Assembly (NCBI RefSeq): GCF_016894445.1
Contig: NZ_CP056775.1
Location: 1,490,001 to 1,554,000 of the forward strand
Direction of reading: 5' to 3'
DNA: 64,000 nucleotides
Source of the DNA: Dyadobacter sandarakinus
Lineage (GTDB): Bacteria; Bacteroidota; Bacteroidia; Cytophagales; Spirosomataceae
Shown: in pieces, positions 18,411 through 27,376 of the stretch
Numbering within the stretch: the stretch's first letter is position 1
How the letters are laid out: every line of letters begins with the position of its first letter
Made by a program: the position numbers and the translations under genes
Notes under the pieces: model-generated
Told to the model about the DNA's origin: nothing
Seen by the model: the letters and a program-made list of their open reading frames with translations, nothing else
Databases searched by the model: none

Positions 18411-19137
18411 CGAGTTTCACATTTATTTTCTGCCCGCTGCGGGTCATGTCGGAAATATTTTCAAGTAAGGCCTCCCGTACTTTCTGGTTCAGGTCGCGCC
18501 GCTCCAATGCAAACCGGAGAAAGTCGAGATCACCTCCACCATCCGCCAGGTAATCGTACGTGAGCATCTGGTACGTGCGGGCTGTGTCCAGTGGCATCCC
18601 TGCAATGGTGACTTCGTCAGGCAGTTTGTTCCTGATTTTCATTCTCAAACCCGAGACCGGCTCGCCATCATGGGCCGCAATAAAACTTGCGAGCTTCCAC
18701 ACGTCAGACCCACGAAGTTTCAATACAACCATCTGATTTTCAAAAGGCATCAAACCAAATACATGGGAAACCGTGATGTCACCTTTCGGGAATGTAATCC
18801 GCAGCCCTCCGCGGTTGGCAAATGCAAACTGTATGGAAGTATCCCGCTTCAAGCCTTCGGTCAGCAGGGCGTCCGCAAAAAAGTTACCCATCAAAGTCTC
18901 AGGATCAGCGGGTTTGGTCAGCTCCTGCTCGGTCTGCCCGATCACCCGGTTCATTTCCTGCTGCAACTTTTCCTTATATGGCAGGTAGTACCTGACAATG
19001 GCCGAGTCCTGCGGAAGCTGCTGATCAATGCTGTACTGGATGTAGTCATTTTTTGAAACTGTAAGTGGCCGGTGGCAGCCAGCCGTACATGCCAGCAGAA
19101 GCATTGAAATCAGTCTGCCATATTTTACCAAAAACAT
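18385..19137 (-). CDS. 5'-nucleotidase C-terminal-domain lipoprotein
   Basis: This is the first gene of the split pair. The 250-residue product has a lipoprotein-like signal with two possible lipobox cysteines (LLAC at 17, TAGC at 21) and then a 5_nucleotid_C domain: NFFADALL, FANRGGLRITFPKGDITVSHVFGLMPFENQ and the YDYLADGGGDLDFL segment that forms the substrate pocket in UshA. It has no metal site of its own and so needs the neighbouring catalytic protein. The gene order is the reverse of the domain order in the fused enzyme. The gene overlaps the catalytic gene by 26 bp, indicating translational coupling. Confidence 0.88.
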   Translation of the reverse strand: MFLVKYGRLISMLLLACTAGCHRPLTVSKNDYIQYSIDQQLPQDSAIVRYYLPYKEKLQQEMNRVIGQTEQELTKPADPETLMGNFFADALLTEGLKRDTSIQFAFANRGGLRITFPKGDITVSHVFGLMPFENQMVVLKLRGSDVWKLASFIAAHDGEPVSGLRMKIRNKLPDEVTIAGMPLDTARTYQMLTYDYLADGGGDLDFLRFALERRDLNQKVREALLENISDMTRSGQKINVKLDGRIVVEN

Positions 19138-19155
19138 AAAAACCTATTTAATACA

Positions 19156-19194
19156 TAAAAATAGGCTTTCCGGACCTAAAATCCCGGAAAGCCT
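19156..19194 (-). terminator. Terminator after the SusCD operon
   Basis: On the minus strand, AGGCTTTCCGG and CCGGAAAGCCT (19163-19194) form an 11-bp stem with a 10-base loop, followed by ATTTTTATG. It lies 20 bp beyond the susD stop and separates that operon from the nucleotidase pair. Confidence 0.8.
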
Positions 19195-19213
19195 GGCACA
19201 ATCCCCGTATGTA

Positions 19214-20809
19214 CTACCAGTTTTCGTTCTGGCGAAGGTTCGGGTTTGCGTCTATCTGCGATTGCGGTATGGGGTAAAGTTCGAGGCGAGGTGAATAGGG
19301 AATCAGGACGTTATCTACAATCTGCTCCTGCGTCATGGCACTAATTTCCTCCTGCAAAGTCCCCCACCGCCGGATATCGAAAACCGTGTTGAACTCCCCT
19401 GTCAGTTCCAGGCGGCGCTCCCTGCGGATGGCAGCACGCAGCTGAGCTGTCGTACCAGCCTTGACGGGCATCGCTTTCGCCCGCGCTCTTACGCGGTTGA
19501 GCAAGGGCAAGGCTTCGTTGGATTTGCCGGTTTCGTTCAATGCTTCGGCCAGGCAGAGCAGCACATCCGAAAAGCGCATTTCAATCAGGTCAGCACTATA
19601 TCCCTGGATCGCAGCTCCCGCCGGCCGGGGTACCCTGGCCAGCTTTCCATATGCGATCCCGTACCTGAAATCGTCATGTGCCAGGGAGGCTCCGGTACGC
19701 CGGATGATGTAATTGCCAACTTTTGGATCATACACAATGCTGTCGCCCGGCTCGGCACCCGCTCGGGCCGAGCCCTGGAAAATGTACCTGGGTACCATTG
19801 TAAAATCCCGGCGGGTATCAGTACTGTCAAAGAGCTTGTAAAAGTCGTAAGTCAGTCCGTAGTTGGTTTGCTCGTCCCCATTAACCAGCCCGGAAGGAAA
19901 GAGGTTGAATGGCAGGATGTTTCCATTGGGATTGGCAGAATTAATAAAATACCCGAACGAAAGTACGATTTCCCGGTTGCGCTCATTTGTCAGTGCAAAT
20001 ACCTCCTCGAAATCCGGCAGGAGTTCCATATCATACTTTTCTTCGTTCACCGCACCTACAAGCTCACTCAGCTTACCGGCTGCTTTCTGGTAATTTTCAG
20101 TGCTGCTCAGGGGCTTGCCGGCCATGGTAAGGTACACTTTACCCAGTACTGCCTTCGCTGAGCCTGCGGATGCGCGGCCCAGCTCTGCCCCGCCTCGGGA
20201 GTCGGGCAGGTTAGCTTCTGCAAACGTGAGGTCGTCCACAATGGCCGCATACACCTCCTCCACAGACGCCCGCGGCGCAAAGATGAGGTCATCATCCGCG
20301 AGAGACCCTACTTCCCTAAGAATGAGCGGCACACCGCCAAAGAGGCGCACGAGGTTAAAATATGCATAGGCCCGCAAAAATCTGGCTTCGGCAATGTAGG
20401 GAGTAGCTTCTTCCTCCTCCCCCGGCACTGCCCGTTCTGCATTGTCAATCACCGTGTTGGCACGGAGTATAATACGGTAAAAGCGCGCCCACACAGACTC
20501 AAATGCAGGCGAGGTAGCCACGTGCCCGAAGCTGTAATAAGGATCCGATCCCGCCCCGAGAATTCCCGCAGTAGCATACCGGTGCCCGGACTCCGACAGG
20601 ATAAAACGGTTCGAGATATCACCGAAGTCCGCAGCCGTCCAGGCCTGGTACACACCGATAGTCGCCTGATTGAGACTTTCCTCATCTCTGAATGCCACCT
20701 CTTTGCTCAGTGACGAATAGGGCGATTCTTCGAGGTTATTCTTGCATCCCCACATGCCGGACAACACAGCCGTAATGGAAGCGAGTGCGATATAGTTTTT
20801 TATTTTCAT
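19214..20809 (-). CDS. SusD/RagB-family outer-membrane glycan-binding lipoprotein
   Basis: The start at 20809 gives a lipoprotein signal with the lipobox MWGC (Cys22). The 531-residue protein shows the SusD pattern: an N-terminal YSSLSKEVAFRDEESLNQATIGVYQAW segment, TPR-like helices (ARFLRAYAYFNLVRLFGGVPL) and the C-terminal signature EALNETGKSNEALPLLNRVRARA followed by RRERRLELTGE. SusD proteins cap the SusC barrel and bind the substrate at the cell surface. No glycosidase is adjacent, so whether the ligand is a glycan, a peptide or another polymer cannot be said. It starts 10 bp after the susC stop. Confidence 0.93.
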   Translation of the reverse strand: MKIKNYIALASITAVLSGMWGCKNNLEESPYSSLSKEVAFRDEESLNQATIGVYQAWTAADFGDISNRFILSESGHRYATAGILGAGSDPYYSFGHVATSPAFESVWARFYRIILRANTVIDNAERAVPGEEEEATPYIAEARFLRAYAYFNLVRLFGGVPLILREVGSLADDDLIFAPRASVEEVYAAIVDDLTFAEANLPDSRGGAELGRASAGSAKAVLGKVYLTMAGKPLSSTENYQKAAGKLSELVGAVNEEKYDMELLPDFEEVFALTNERNREIVLSFGYFINSANPNGNILPFNLFPSGLVNGDEQTNYGLTYDFYKLFDSTDTRRDFTMVPRYIFQGSARAGAEPGDSIVYDPKVGNYIIRRTGASLAHDDFRYGIAYGKLARVPRPAGAAIQGYSADLIEMRFSDVLLCLAEALNETGKSNEALPLLNRVRARAKAMPVKAGTTAQLRAAIRRERRLELTGEFNTVFDIRRWGTLQEEISAMTQEQIVDNVLIPYSPRLELYPIPQSQIDANPNLRQNENW

Positions 20810-20819
20810 GGTTGTTGAA

Positions 20820-23800
20820 TTAAAAATTACACGAAAACCCGATGGTGTACGACCGCTGCGACGGGTACGCACCATAGTCGATGCCCTGCTGCAAGAGTGA
20901 CTGTGCGTAAGAGCTTACCTCGGGATCAAAGCCGGTGTAGTGGGTCAAAGTCCACAAGTTGGTAGCCGTAACGAAAAGCCGCGGATGCTGTACCGGGCCC
21001 AGCTTCGGGAACGTATAGGCAATGCTCAGCATTTTTAGCCGGACAAAACTACCGTCCTCCACCATCGTGGAGTTGATGTCACCGGAAGCGATACCGCGCT
21101 GGATGCCGGGAAACTTGGGATCATTATGCGGATTGGATTCGGTATAACGTTTCTGGTACCACTCCTCAGACTGGTTGAAGCCTACGCCCCCATAATCCAC
21201 GACTCCATTGTTGATGTAAAAATTGGTAAGGTTCAGCACATCATTACCCACCGAACCTGTAAATAATGCATTCACAGACAGGTTCCGCCAGGTCAGGTCA
21301 TTGCTCCACCCGAATGTAAAATCAGGGTTAGACTTGCCGAGTACCACCCGGTCGGCGGCCGTGATGATGCCATCGGCGTTGGTATCTGCATAAATCCACG
21401 ATCCGTAAATGGGCGTACCCTTGGAGCCTGGCGGACGCGGTCCCTCAAAAGTTGCGAAGGTAGGATTGCCGTCCTGATCAAAATCGGTCGGCTGAGTCAA
21501 GCCCTGGACGCGGTACCCGAAAAAACGGCCGACTTCCTCACCTGGTGTAAGAATCCCGGACACACCGCCGAGCAGGTTTCCATTGATGCTGACATAATCC
21601 GGCTGCGTCCGCTCGCCCAGGTTTACCAGCGTATTCAGGTTCCTGGAAATATTCAGCCGGCTCGACAGCGTAATGTTCTGTTTTTTAATGATGTTGCCCG
21701 TGATGCTCAGCTCAACACCCTGGTTTCGCATGGTCCCGTAATTGTCGATAATGGTGGAAACCCCCGACTGTGTGGGTACGCGCCGCGGCTGAAGCAGGTC
21801 CTGGGTTGTTTTGTTATAGTAGTCAAAGCTGAGTACAAGACGGTCGTTTGCGGTATTGAAATCTGCACCTGCATTAAACTGCCGCGTACGCTCCCAGGAC
21901 AGGTTAGGATTCGAAAGGGTATTTGGAAAAATACCGGTGTTGATTACCGCACCTGCACCGCCGGGCCCCATTTCGTAAAAGCTGCTCGCAAATTGTGAAA
22001 GCGAGGAGTAAGGTCCGATCGCCTGGCTTCCGGTTTCTCCATATGAAACCCGCAACTTGGTGTTCGATACAAACCGGACATTCTTCATGAATTCCTCCTG
22101 GTCGAGGTTCCAGGCCAGTGCTACCGACGGGAACCAGCCGTACTTGCGGTTTTCGGCAAAAGGTGAAGCCCCGTCCACCCGCAAAGATGAGTTGAGTACA
22201 TATTTGCCTTTGAAAGAGTAATTGGCACGGATAAAAGCAGATTGCAAAATGCGTTTTTCCTTGAACGAACCGATTGATTGCGACTGAGCAGCACCGATAT
22301 TATCCACCCCGAAAAAAGGAACTTCAAAGCCTGAGTACACCGTATTGACAAACTCCGTGACCTGGTCATTGTACTCCACCCCCAGGGTTGTGTTCAGGTA
22401 GTGGTTTGTGTTCAATGTTTTTTCATACTGAAAATAAGCATTGACGTTGTAGCTGTATGTATTGGATGTGTTGTTGCTGCCCCTTCCTTTAACCGGGTTT
22501 CCCTCTGCAGTGGAGGGTGGCAGAAACACTTTCCGGCGGGTGAGGTTCTGGTTACCTCCCAGGCTTACGACCAGCTGCAACCCGTCGGCGAGCTTGAAAT
22601 AGTTTTCAAAGTTCAGAATGGAATAGTCGCTTTGCGTCACGTCCGTCTTCGCCATGAGCTCATTATAGGGATTTGAAAAATAATACCCCTGGTAGTTCGG
22701 GATACCCAGACTGTTGTTTCCAAGATAGTCGATGCCGAGTGTAGGCGCAGCCCGCAAACCGTCCATCAGACCACCCGCACTCGGCCACGCGCGGGAAGCT
22801 GTTACAGCCCGGTTGGTTTTCTGGCGGGTAAATGCAAGCTGGCCTTTAACGCTGTACCAGTTGTTGAGTGCACTGTTCAGGTTCACCCGCAGGCTTCCCC
22901 GGTTGTTATTGGAGTTGATGATCGTGCCTTTTTCCTGAAGATAGTTGCCGGAGATATAATACGAAGACTTTTCGGCCCCGCCCGACAGGCTCAGCGTCAC
23001 ATCCTGGCGGAAACTTGGCTGCGTCACAGCGGCAACCCAGTCGGTATTGGTCATAGCACTGTCGAGGTTAGCAAAAGGCGGTGTGCGGTCGGTCATCGCA
23101 TAACTCTCATTGATGATCTCCGCATACTGACGCGAATTCATCATTCTGATCGGGTTGGACACCGCCCCGAAGGATGTTTTATTGACCAGCTCTACCCTGC
23201 CCTCGCCCCGCTTACCCGACTTCGTGGTGATGAGCACCACGCCATTGGCACCGCGCGACCCATAGATGGCAGTAGCGGAAGCATCTTTCAGGATCTCCAT
23301 GCTTTCAATGTCGTTGGGATTGATCCCATACAGCCCGTTCTGGCTATACGCACCCGTAAAGTTGGCGCCGGCCTCGCGGTAGGGCGGCATTGGAAAACCA
23401 TCGATCACATACAGCGGCTCATTGTTTCCGCTCAGCGAGTTATTTCCCCTGATCCGCACTACCGAAGCTGCTCCTGGCTCCCCGGAGGTTTCCACGATCT
23501 GCACACCCGTGGTACGGCCCTGCAACGCCTGATCCACCGTGTTGATGACAGCAGACTTATACTCCGTTGAAGACACCCTGGATGTTGCACTGGCGAGGTC
23601 GCGCTTGCTCTGGGCGCCATAGCCTACTACCACTACCTCGTCCAGCGACCTGGCCGACGGCACAAGCTGTATGTTGAAAGCGGTTTGCCCCTGTACCGGC
23701 ATTTCCCGGGTAGTAAAACCCATTGAACTGATCACCAGCGTTGCACCCTGTTCCGGTACTTTCAATGTAAAGGTGCCGTCCGGTTCCGTGATCGCCTGTG

Positions 23801-24335
23801 TTTGGGTACCTTTTACCAGTACACTCACGCCGGGCATAGCCCCGCCTTTTTCGTCTGTTACTTTCCCTTTGATCTGCTTACCGCCAACTTGGCTTGCTGC
23901 TGAATCAGGGGAAAGTGTGGCTGTACCGGGCTGCGGCTGGTTCGGAGTACCCGCAGCAGATGGTTGCGGTGTGGGATTGCGGGAAGGAACCTGGGAGGAT
24001 GAGTCGGGCCTGGATTGTGACGTGGAGTCTGTCAGCGCCGGGCGGGAAGTAGTGTCGGCCTGCGCAGGCTTGACGAGCGGGTCAAATGCCTGGGATGAGC
24101 GGGCTGGTGCGGGGCGGCTGGTGTCGGCAGGGGTCGATTTACGAGTGGTGTCCTGCCTGGTGGTCCCGCCGGGTGGCGATGCTTCCTTTGTTCGTGTGCT
24201 GTCCGGGGCATTTTGCTGGGCTTGGAGGTTGATGTTGTTGGTAAAAGTAAAAAGCAGCAGCATAAAAATACCCCTCAGAAGAACGAGCCGGGACCGGATG
24301 GGGCCGGGCTCGTCTGATCGTTGAGCTTTCAGCAT
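20820..24335 (-). CDS. SusC/RagA-family TonB-dependent transporter with long Pro/Ser/Thr linker
   Basis: The 1171-residue protein starts at 24335, with a signal region to about residue 40 (NLQAQQ). Residues 42-152 are a low-complexity stretch rich in Pro, Ser, Thr, Gln and Asp. A carboxypeptidase-regulatory-like domain follows (KGKVTDEKGGAMPGVSVLVKG, about 153-225), then the plug with LDEVVVVGYG (231-240), RIRGNNSLSGNNEPLYVIDG and ILKDASATAIYGSRGANGVV, and the 22-strand barrel ending in GFSCNF with a terminal aromatic. It imports a bound substrate across the outer membrane using TonB energy, in partnership with SusD. The linker lies between signal and first domain, where typical SusC proteins have only a few residues. 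No sigma/anti-sigma pair adjoins it. Confidence 0.95.
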   Translation of the reverse strand: MLKAQRSDEPGPIRSRLVLLRGIFMLLLFTFTNNINLQAQQNAPDSTRTKEASPPGGTTRQDTTRKSTPADTSRPAPARSSQAFDPLVKPAQADTTSRPALTDSTSQSRPDSSSQVPSRNPTPQPSAAGTPNQPQPGTATLSPDSAASQVGGKQIKGKVTDEKGGAMPGVSVLVKGTQTQAITEPDGTFTLKVPEQGATLVISSMGFTTREMPVQGQTAFNIQLVPSARSLDEVVVVGYGAQSKRDLASATSRVSSTEYKSAVINTVDQALQGRTTGVQIVETSGEPGAASVVRIRGNNSLSGNNEPLYVIDGFPMPPYREAGANFTGAYSQNGLYGINPNDIESMEILKDASATAIYGSRGANGVVLITTKSGKRGEGRVELVNKTSFGAVSNPIRMMNSRQYAEIINESYAMTDRTPPFANLDSAMTNTDWVAAVTQPSFRQDVTLSLSGGAEKSSYYISGNYLQEKGTIINSNNNRGSLRVNLNSALNNWYSVKGQLAFTRQKTNRAVTASRAWPSAGGLMDGLRAAPTLGIDYLGNNSLGIPNYQGYYFSNPYNELMAKTDVTQSDYSILNFENYFKLADGLQLVVSLGGNQNLTRRKVFLPPSTAEGNPVKGRGSNNTSNTYSYNVNAYFQYEKTLNTNHYLNTTLGVEYNDQVTEFVNTVYSGFEVPFFGVDNIGAAQSQSIGSFKEKRILQSAFIRANYSFKGKYVLNSSLRVDGASPFAENRKYGWFPSVALAWNLDQEEFMKNVRFVSNTKLRVSYGETGSQAIGPYSSLSQFASSFYEMGPGGAGAVINTGIFPNTLSNPNLSWERTRQFNAGADFNTANDRLVLSFDYYNKTTQDLLQPRRVPTQSGVSTIIDNYGTMRNQGVELSITGNIIKKQNITLSSRLNISRNLNTLVNLGERTQPDYVSINGNLLGGVSGILTPGEEVGRFFGYRVQGLTQPTDFDQDGNPTFATFEGPRPPGSKGTPIYGSWIYADTNADGIITAADRVVLGKSNPDFTFGWSNDLTWRNLSVNALFTGSVGNDVLNLTNFYINNGVVDYGGVGFNQSEEWYQKRYTESNPHNDPKFPGIQRGIASGDINSTMVEDGSFVRLKMLSIAYTFPKLGPVQHPRLFVTATNLWTLTHYTGFDPEVSSYAQSLLQQGIDYGAYPSQRSYTIGFSCNF

Positions 24336-24474
24336 AGTTTTGTTGGCTTGGTGAGCAGGAAGATGTCCTGTTTGTTTGAATAATGCAGCGGGGAAAAAAA
24401 TCATACCGACCTCCCTCGGCGGGCTGGAATACCTTTTTGCAGGGATTGGCAGGACATTTTGAGGAGCTAACCCT

Positions 24475-24490
24475 CACACCTATATGTGTG
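24475..24490. promoter_or_regulatory. Palindromic candidate operator upstream of susC
   Basis: The inverted arms CACAC and GTGTG flank CTATAT, about 140 bp upstream of the susC start. It is only a symmetry match; no regulator gene is adjacent. Confidence 0.25.
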
Positions 24491-24571
24491 GCACGCTCGT
24501 GGCTGTAAGAGAGGAATGCGGGGGAATGTAATTTGTTATTTTGCTAAATAGGGTGAAACACAATAGCCGTT

Positions 24572-24602
24572 TTTGGAAAAAACAAGGTTACCATTACATT
24601 TG
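24572..24602 (+). promoter_or_regulatory. Consensus Bacteroidota promoter for the gene at 24669
   Basis: TTTG (24572-24575), a 19-bp spacer and TACATTTG (24595-24602) match the primary sigma-factor consensus TTTG-N19-21-TAnnTTTG without mismatch. Transcription should begin near 24609 and give a leader of about 60 bases before the ATG at 24669. Confidence 0.75.
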
Positions 24603-24668
24603 TCAAATACCCCTATGCAGTTACAAGGCAGCCCCGACTGTTGGAAATAACTATAAAACTTACACGCA

Positions 24669-25064
24669 ATGAGCCAGGAACAATTGCTTACCGTCGACTA
24701 TGTGGACTCACAGATTGGAAATATTATTGACTACTACGTCCGGTGGGACTTTGAAGAAGAGCCGTTTTACGGAAAAGCCAGGATCAGGGGACTGATAGAC
24801 GATCAATATGGCCGGCTGAAAATCATCTGCGATGTAATTGAAGGAAGTGATCTCGAACAAGCCTTCGAGCAAGAGGAGGTTTTTATGGCTTCTGACGGCC
24901 ACCCGATTTATTCCGGGACCCTTCCGGGCATCTACTCGGCCAACTGGGTGACTACCGACGGTAAGAAACGCAAGCAGATATTTATTTCTCCCGAAAACGA
25001 AAATCCGAAAGACTTCGCCGTCGCGCAAACCAACAGCAAAGTGGTCGTCAAAAGGATCCTTTGA
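24669..25064 (+). CDS. Hypothetical protein of 131 residues
   Basis: I do not recognise this family. The product is soluble and acidic in its first half, with alternating strand-like segments (IIDYYVRWDF, YGKARIRGLI, GRLKIICDVI) and a basic GKKRKQIFIS stretch near residue 100; there is no signal peptide or membrane segment. It has its own strong promoter and no same-strand partner, being flanked by the divergent SusC gene and the convergent protease gene. The clear promoter and even codon use support a real, well-expressed gene. A small beta-rich binding protein is the most that can be inferred. Confidence 0.75.
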   Translation: MSQEQLLTVDYVDSQIGNIIDYYVRWDFEEEPFYGKARIRGLIDDQYGRLKIICDVIEGSDLEQAFEQEEVFMASDGHPIYSGTLPGIYSANWVTTDGKKRKQIFISPENENPKDFAVAQTNSKVVVKRIL

Positions 25065-25093
25065 TCTCTGACGACCACAATGGTTATATCGGA

Positions 25094-27235
25094 TTAATAT
25101 TTCACGATCTTTTTAGTCAGCACCCGGTCTGTAAATTCAGCCTGAATAATGTACAGGCCGGCTGCAAATGGCGTGAGGTTGAAATTGTAAATATTGGTCC
25201 CGACCTCTCCCTCAACTAACTTTCCGGCCACTTTCTTCCCTGCCGAATTGTACACCGACACCGCTTTCAGGTTAGCCGGATGCGGATAAAACTGCACCGA
25301 AACCAGCCCGCCCGTCGGGTTTGGCGTCACCAGAAAGCCGGCTTCTTTCAAATTCGGGTTGACCGTAACTGTGCGGATGTTGATATCGTCAAGGTATACG
25401 TCATTCTCGTTTCCATTGGTGTTCAAAAACGCGATCAGCACTTCGCCCTGGCCGATGTACTCACTTATATTAATCCGCTCCTGCCTCCATTCACTTGCGG
25501 CCGGCGTAAATGCAGTTCGTGTGGCCGCGTTCCGGGTCACGAGCTCCGAGCCCCATTTTTTGTACAAAGTCGTGTAGGTCTGCCCGCAGTCTGTACTGAT
25601 CAGGACAGACAATGTATCCCAGACATTCCCCTGGGCTGACGGATTGGTATAAGTAGCTGCTGCCACCTGAAAAGACACGAATGCGGAGTCAGTGCCTGCA
25701 ATGTTGACCGTAGGCGTGCGAAGGTAATCGCGTGCTCCAACCGTGTCATTATTAAAATTCGAGATTCTTACCGATGAGCTGCCCGTCCTGGCTGCTGCGG
25801 CCGTTTTCTCCCAGGTCGATCCGCCGTCTTCATTGACAATGTCCCAACCCTTCGGCATAAAAAGGCTTTCGAAGCTTTCCGTCACGGGTGGCTGAAACGG
25901 TTCGTAATACAGGAAAGACAAACTTTCAGCATCATTGGTCGGATCCTCATCCGCTGCCCCGTTTGGATTGCTGGTGTAAACGCTCAGCACGTGGATGCCC
26001 TCACCGACGGACAGTTCGGACAGTGACAAAGTTGCCTCTGCATAAGTGGCAAGGGAGCCGGTCCAGTTGTAGTTGTAAACCGTCCCATCATCAATCACTG
26101 CATGAACCTGCACCGACGAGAGCGTCTCTGAGCCGCGGTTCACAAGCGTGATGCGCGGCGTGAAGGCAGGTTCGCAAAGGCGCTGGTCAGGCTGGGTGAT
26201 ACTCCTGATGGATGCATCTTTTGATTTGAGGTTGATGGGGGTACAGCGGTCACTCTGCCCCAGCGACGACCGGTACTGCGAAAATGCACTTTCCATGCGG
26301 AGTACCTGCTGCACGGTAAACATGAGCAGACAGTTATCGGGCGTGTAATCCATGAAATTCTGGTACATGATCCCCGGTGAGGTTGGCGTGCAGTTGTCAG
26401 TGACCACGCCGGTCCGGCAGGCTGACGAACTGTTTGCCTGGTTTGGCGTATCGTCTACCTGATCGGTACCCGAGCAGGACCCGTTATCGTCTCCCCAGAT
26501 GTGGTACAGGTTGAAATAGTGACCCAGCTCATGCGTCAGCGTTTTGCCCTGGTTGTAGCTTGCCGCTGCACCTTCCGGCAGCGAAGCATAGTCGATCACC
26601 ACACCCTGCTCAGCGGGCACCCCGTCATCAGGAAAAGTTGCATAGCCCAATGTGCTCGACGCCAGGTCGCAGATCCAGATGTTGAGGTATTGATCCGGAT
26701 CCCAGGCATCTGCCCCGCCGGTTTCGGCATGCTTGACGAGGTTGGTAGTATAATCAAAAGTATTGCGGGTGGTGGTATAGCGCACAATGCCGGTAGCGGG
26801 CTGATCAGCAGGTGTACGCTGGGCAAGACAAAAACGAATGCGGGACTGACCGAACAGTGCCCTGAAATACGAAGGTATCCTTGCTGCACCTGCATTCAGT
26901 CCGGCATAATCCTTGTTGATCGTGTCGAGCTGCGCCTGGATTTGCGCGTCGGTGACGAACGATTGCCTGTTCATTACGACGTGGAAAACCACGGGTATGG
27001 TAATGTCTGCGTTTGTTTTAAAGTTTTTACCCTGAGCAATGCGCAGCCTGATGAGCTCTTTAAGCTGGCTTTCGCGCTGATCGAACATCAGTTTAAGACC
27101 AGGTTGCTTTAAAAATCGCGTATTGAGGAGCTCCATCGTACCACACCGGTCCTGCGCCTGGCTTGCAGCACTAAACAGTACAAGAAATGTGATAAAGCAG
27201 GTAATTGTTTTATAAAAACGTATAATTTGTTGCAT
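25094..27235 (-). CDS. Secreted M43-type (pappalysin-like) metalloprotease with T9SS tail
   Basis: I use the ATG at 27235, which gives a signal peptide ending SQAQ. The 713-residue protein has a catalytic domain with the zinc motif HELGHYFNLYH (HExxHxxGxxH, about residues 236-246) and the downstream Met-turn region NFMDYTPDNC, as in cytophagalysin/pappalysin-like proteases of the M43 family. Beta-sandwich domains (about 330-630) follow, including a MAM/jelly-roll-like segment around TESFESLFMPKGWDIVNEDG, and then a T9SS sorting domain of about 75 residues (VTPNPTGGLVSVQF, ending KKIVKY). It should be secreted through T9SS and degrade external proteins. It is transcribed alone. Confidence 0.9.
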   Translation of the reverse strand: MQQIIRFYKTITCFITFLVLFSAASQAQDRCGTMELLNTRFLKQPGLKLMFDQRESQLKELIRLRIAQGKNFKTNADITIPVVFHVVMNRQSFVTDAQIQAQLDTINKDYAGLNAGAARIPSYFRALFGQSRIRFCLAQRTPADQPATGIVRYTTTRNTFDYTTNLVKHAETGGADAWDPDQYLNIWICDLASSTLGYATFPDDGVPAEQGVVIDYASLPEGAAASYNQGKTLTHELGHYFNLYHIWGDDNGSCSGTDQVDDTPNQANSSSACRTGVVTDNCTPTSPGIMYQNFMDYTPDNCLLMFTVQQVLRMESAFSQYRSSLGQSDRCTPINLKSKDASIRSITQPDQRLCEPAFTPRITLVNRGSETLSSVQVHAVIDDGTVYNYNWTGSLATYAEATLSLSELSVGEGIHVLSVYTSNPNGAADEDPTNDAESLSFLYYEPFQPPVTESFESLFMPKGWDIVNEDGGSTWEKTAAAARTGSSSVRISNFNNDTVGARDYLRTPTVNIAGTDSAFVSFQVAAATYTNPSAQGNVWDTLSVLISTDCGQTYTTLYKKWGSELVTRNAATRTAFTPAASEWRQERINISEYIGQGEVLIAFLNTNGNENDVYLDDINIRTVTVNPNLKEAGFLVTPNPTGGLVSVQFYPHPANLKAVSVYNSAGKKVAGKLVEGEVGTNIYNFNLTPFAAGLYIIQAEFTDRVLTKKIVKY

Positions 27236-27376
27236 TGGACTGGTATAATAAATCAGGGTGCCGCCCATGCCCATGATGATCCGGCTGAGCGAATAATTAA
27301 TTATTACTACGAAAATTTGATGCCGCATGATGCGACAGTTCTTTATTTAATTTGTTTTTAATAAAACGAACGCTGC

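Larger units (their letters stand above)
24336..24668. other. Divergent regulatory spacer between susC and the gene at 24669
   Basis: The 333 bp are gene-free. They hold the clear rightward promoter at 24572-24602 and a near-palindrome CACACCTATATGTGTG at 24475-24490 that could bind a dimeric regulator of susC (inference). I could not identify a convincing leftward promoter for susC. Confidence 0.6.

Noticed and set aside
23671-24324. Rightward 217-codon frame opposite the SusC N-terminus
   Set aside because: It is antisense to the low-complexity linker, whose biased codons keep the opposite frame open; it has no family features.
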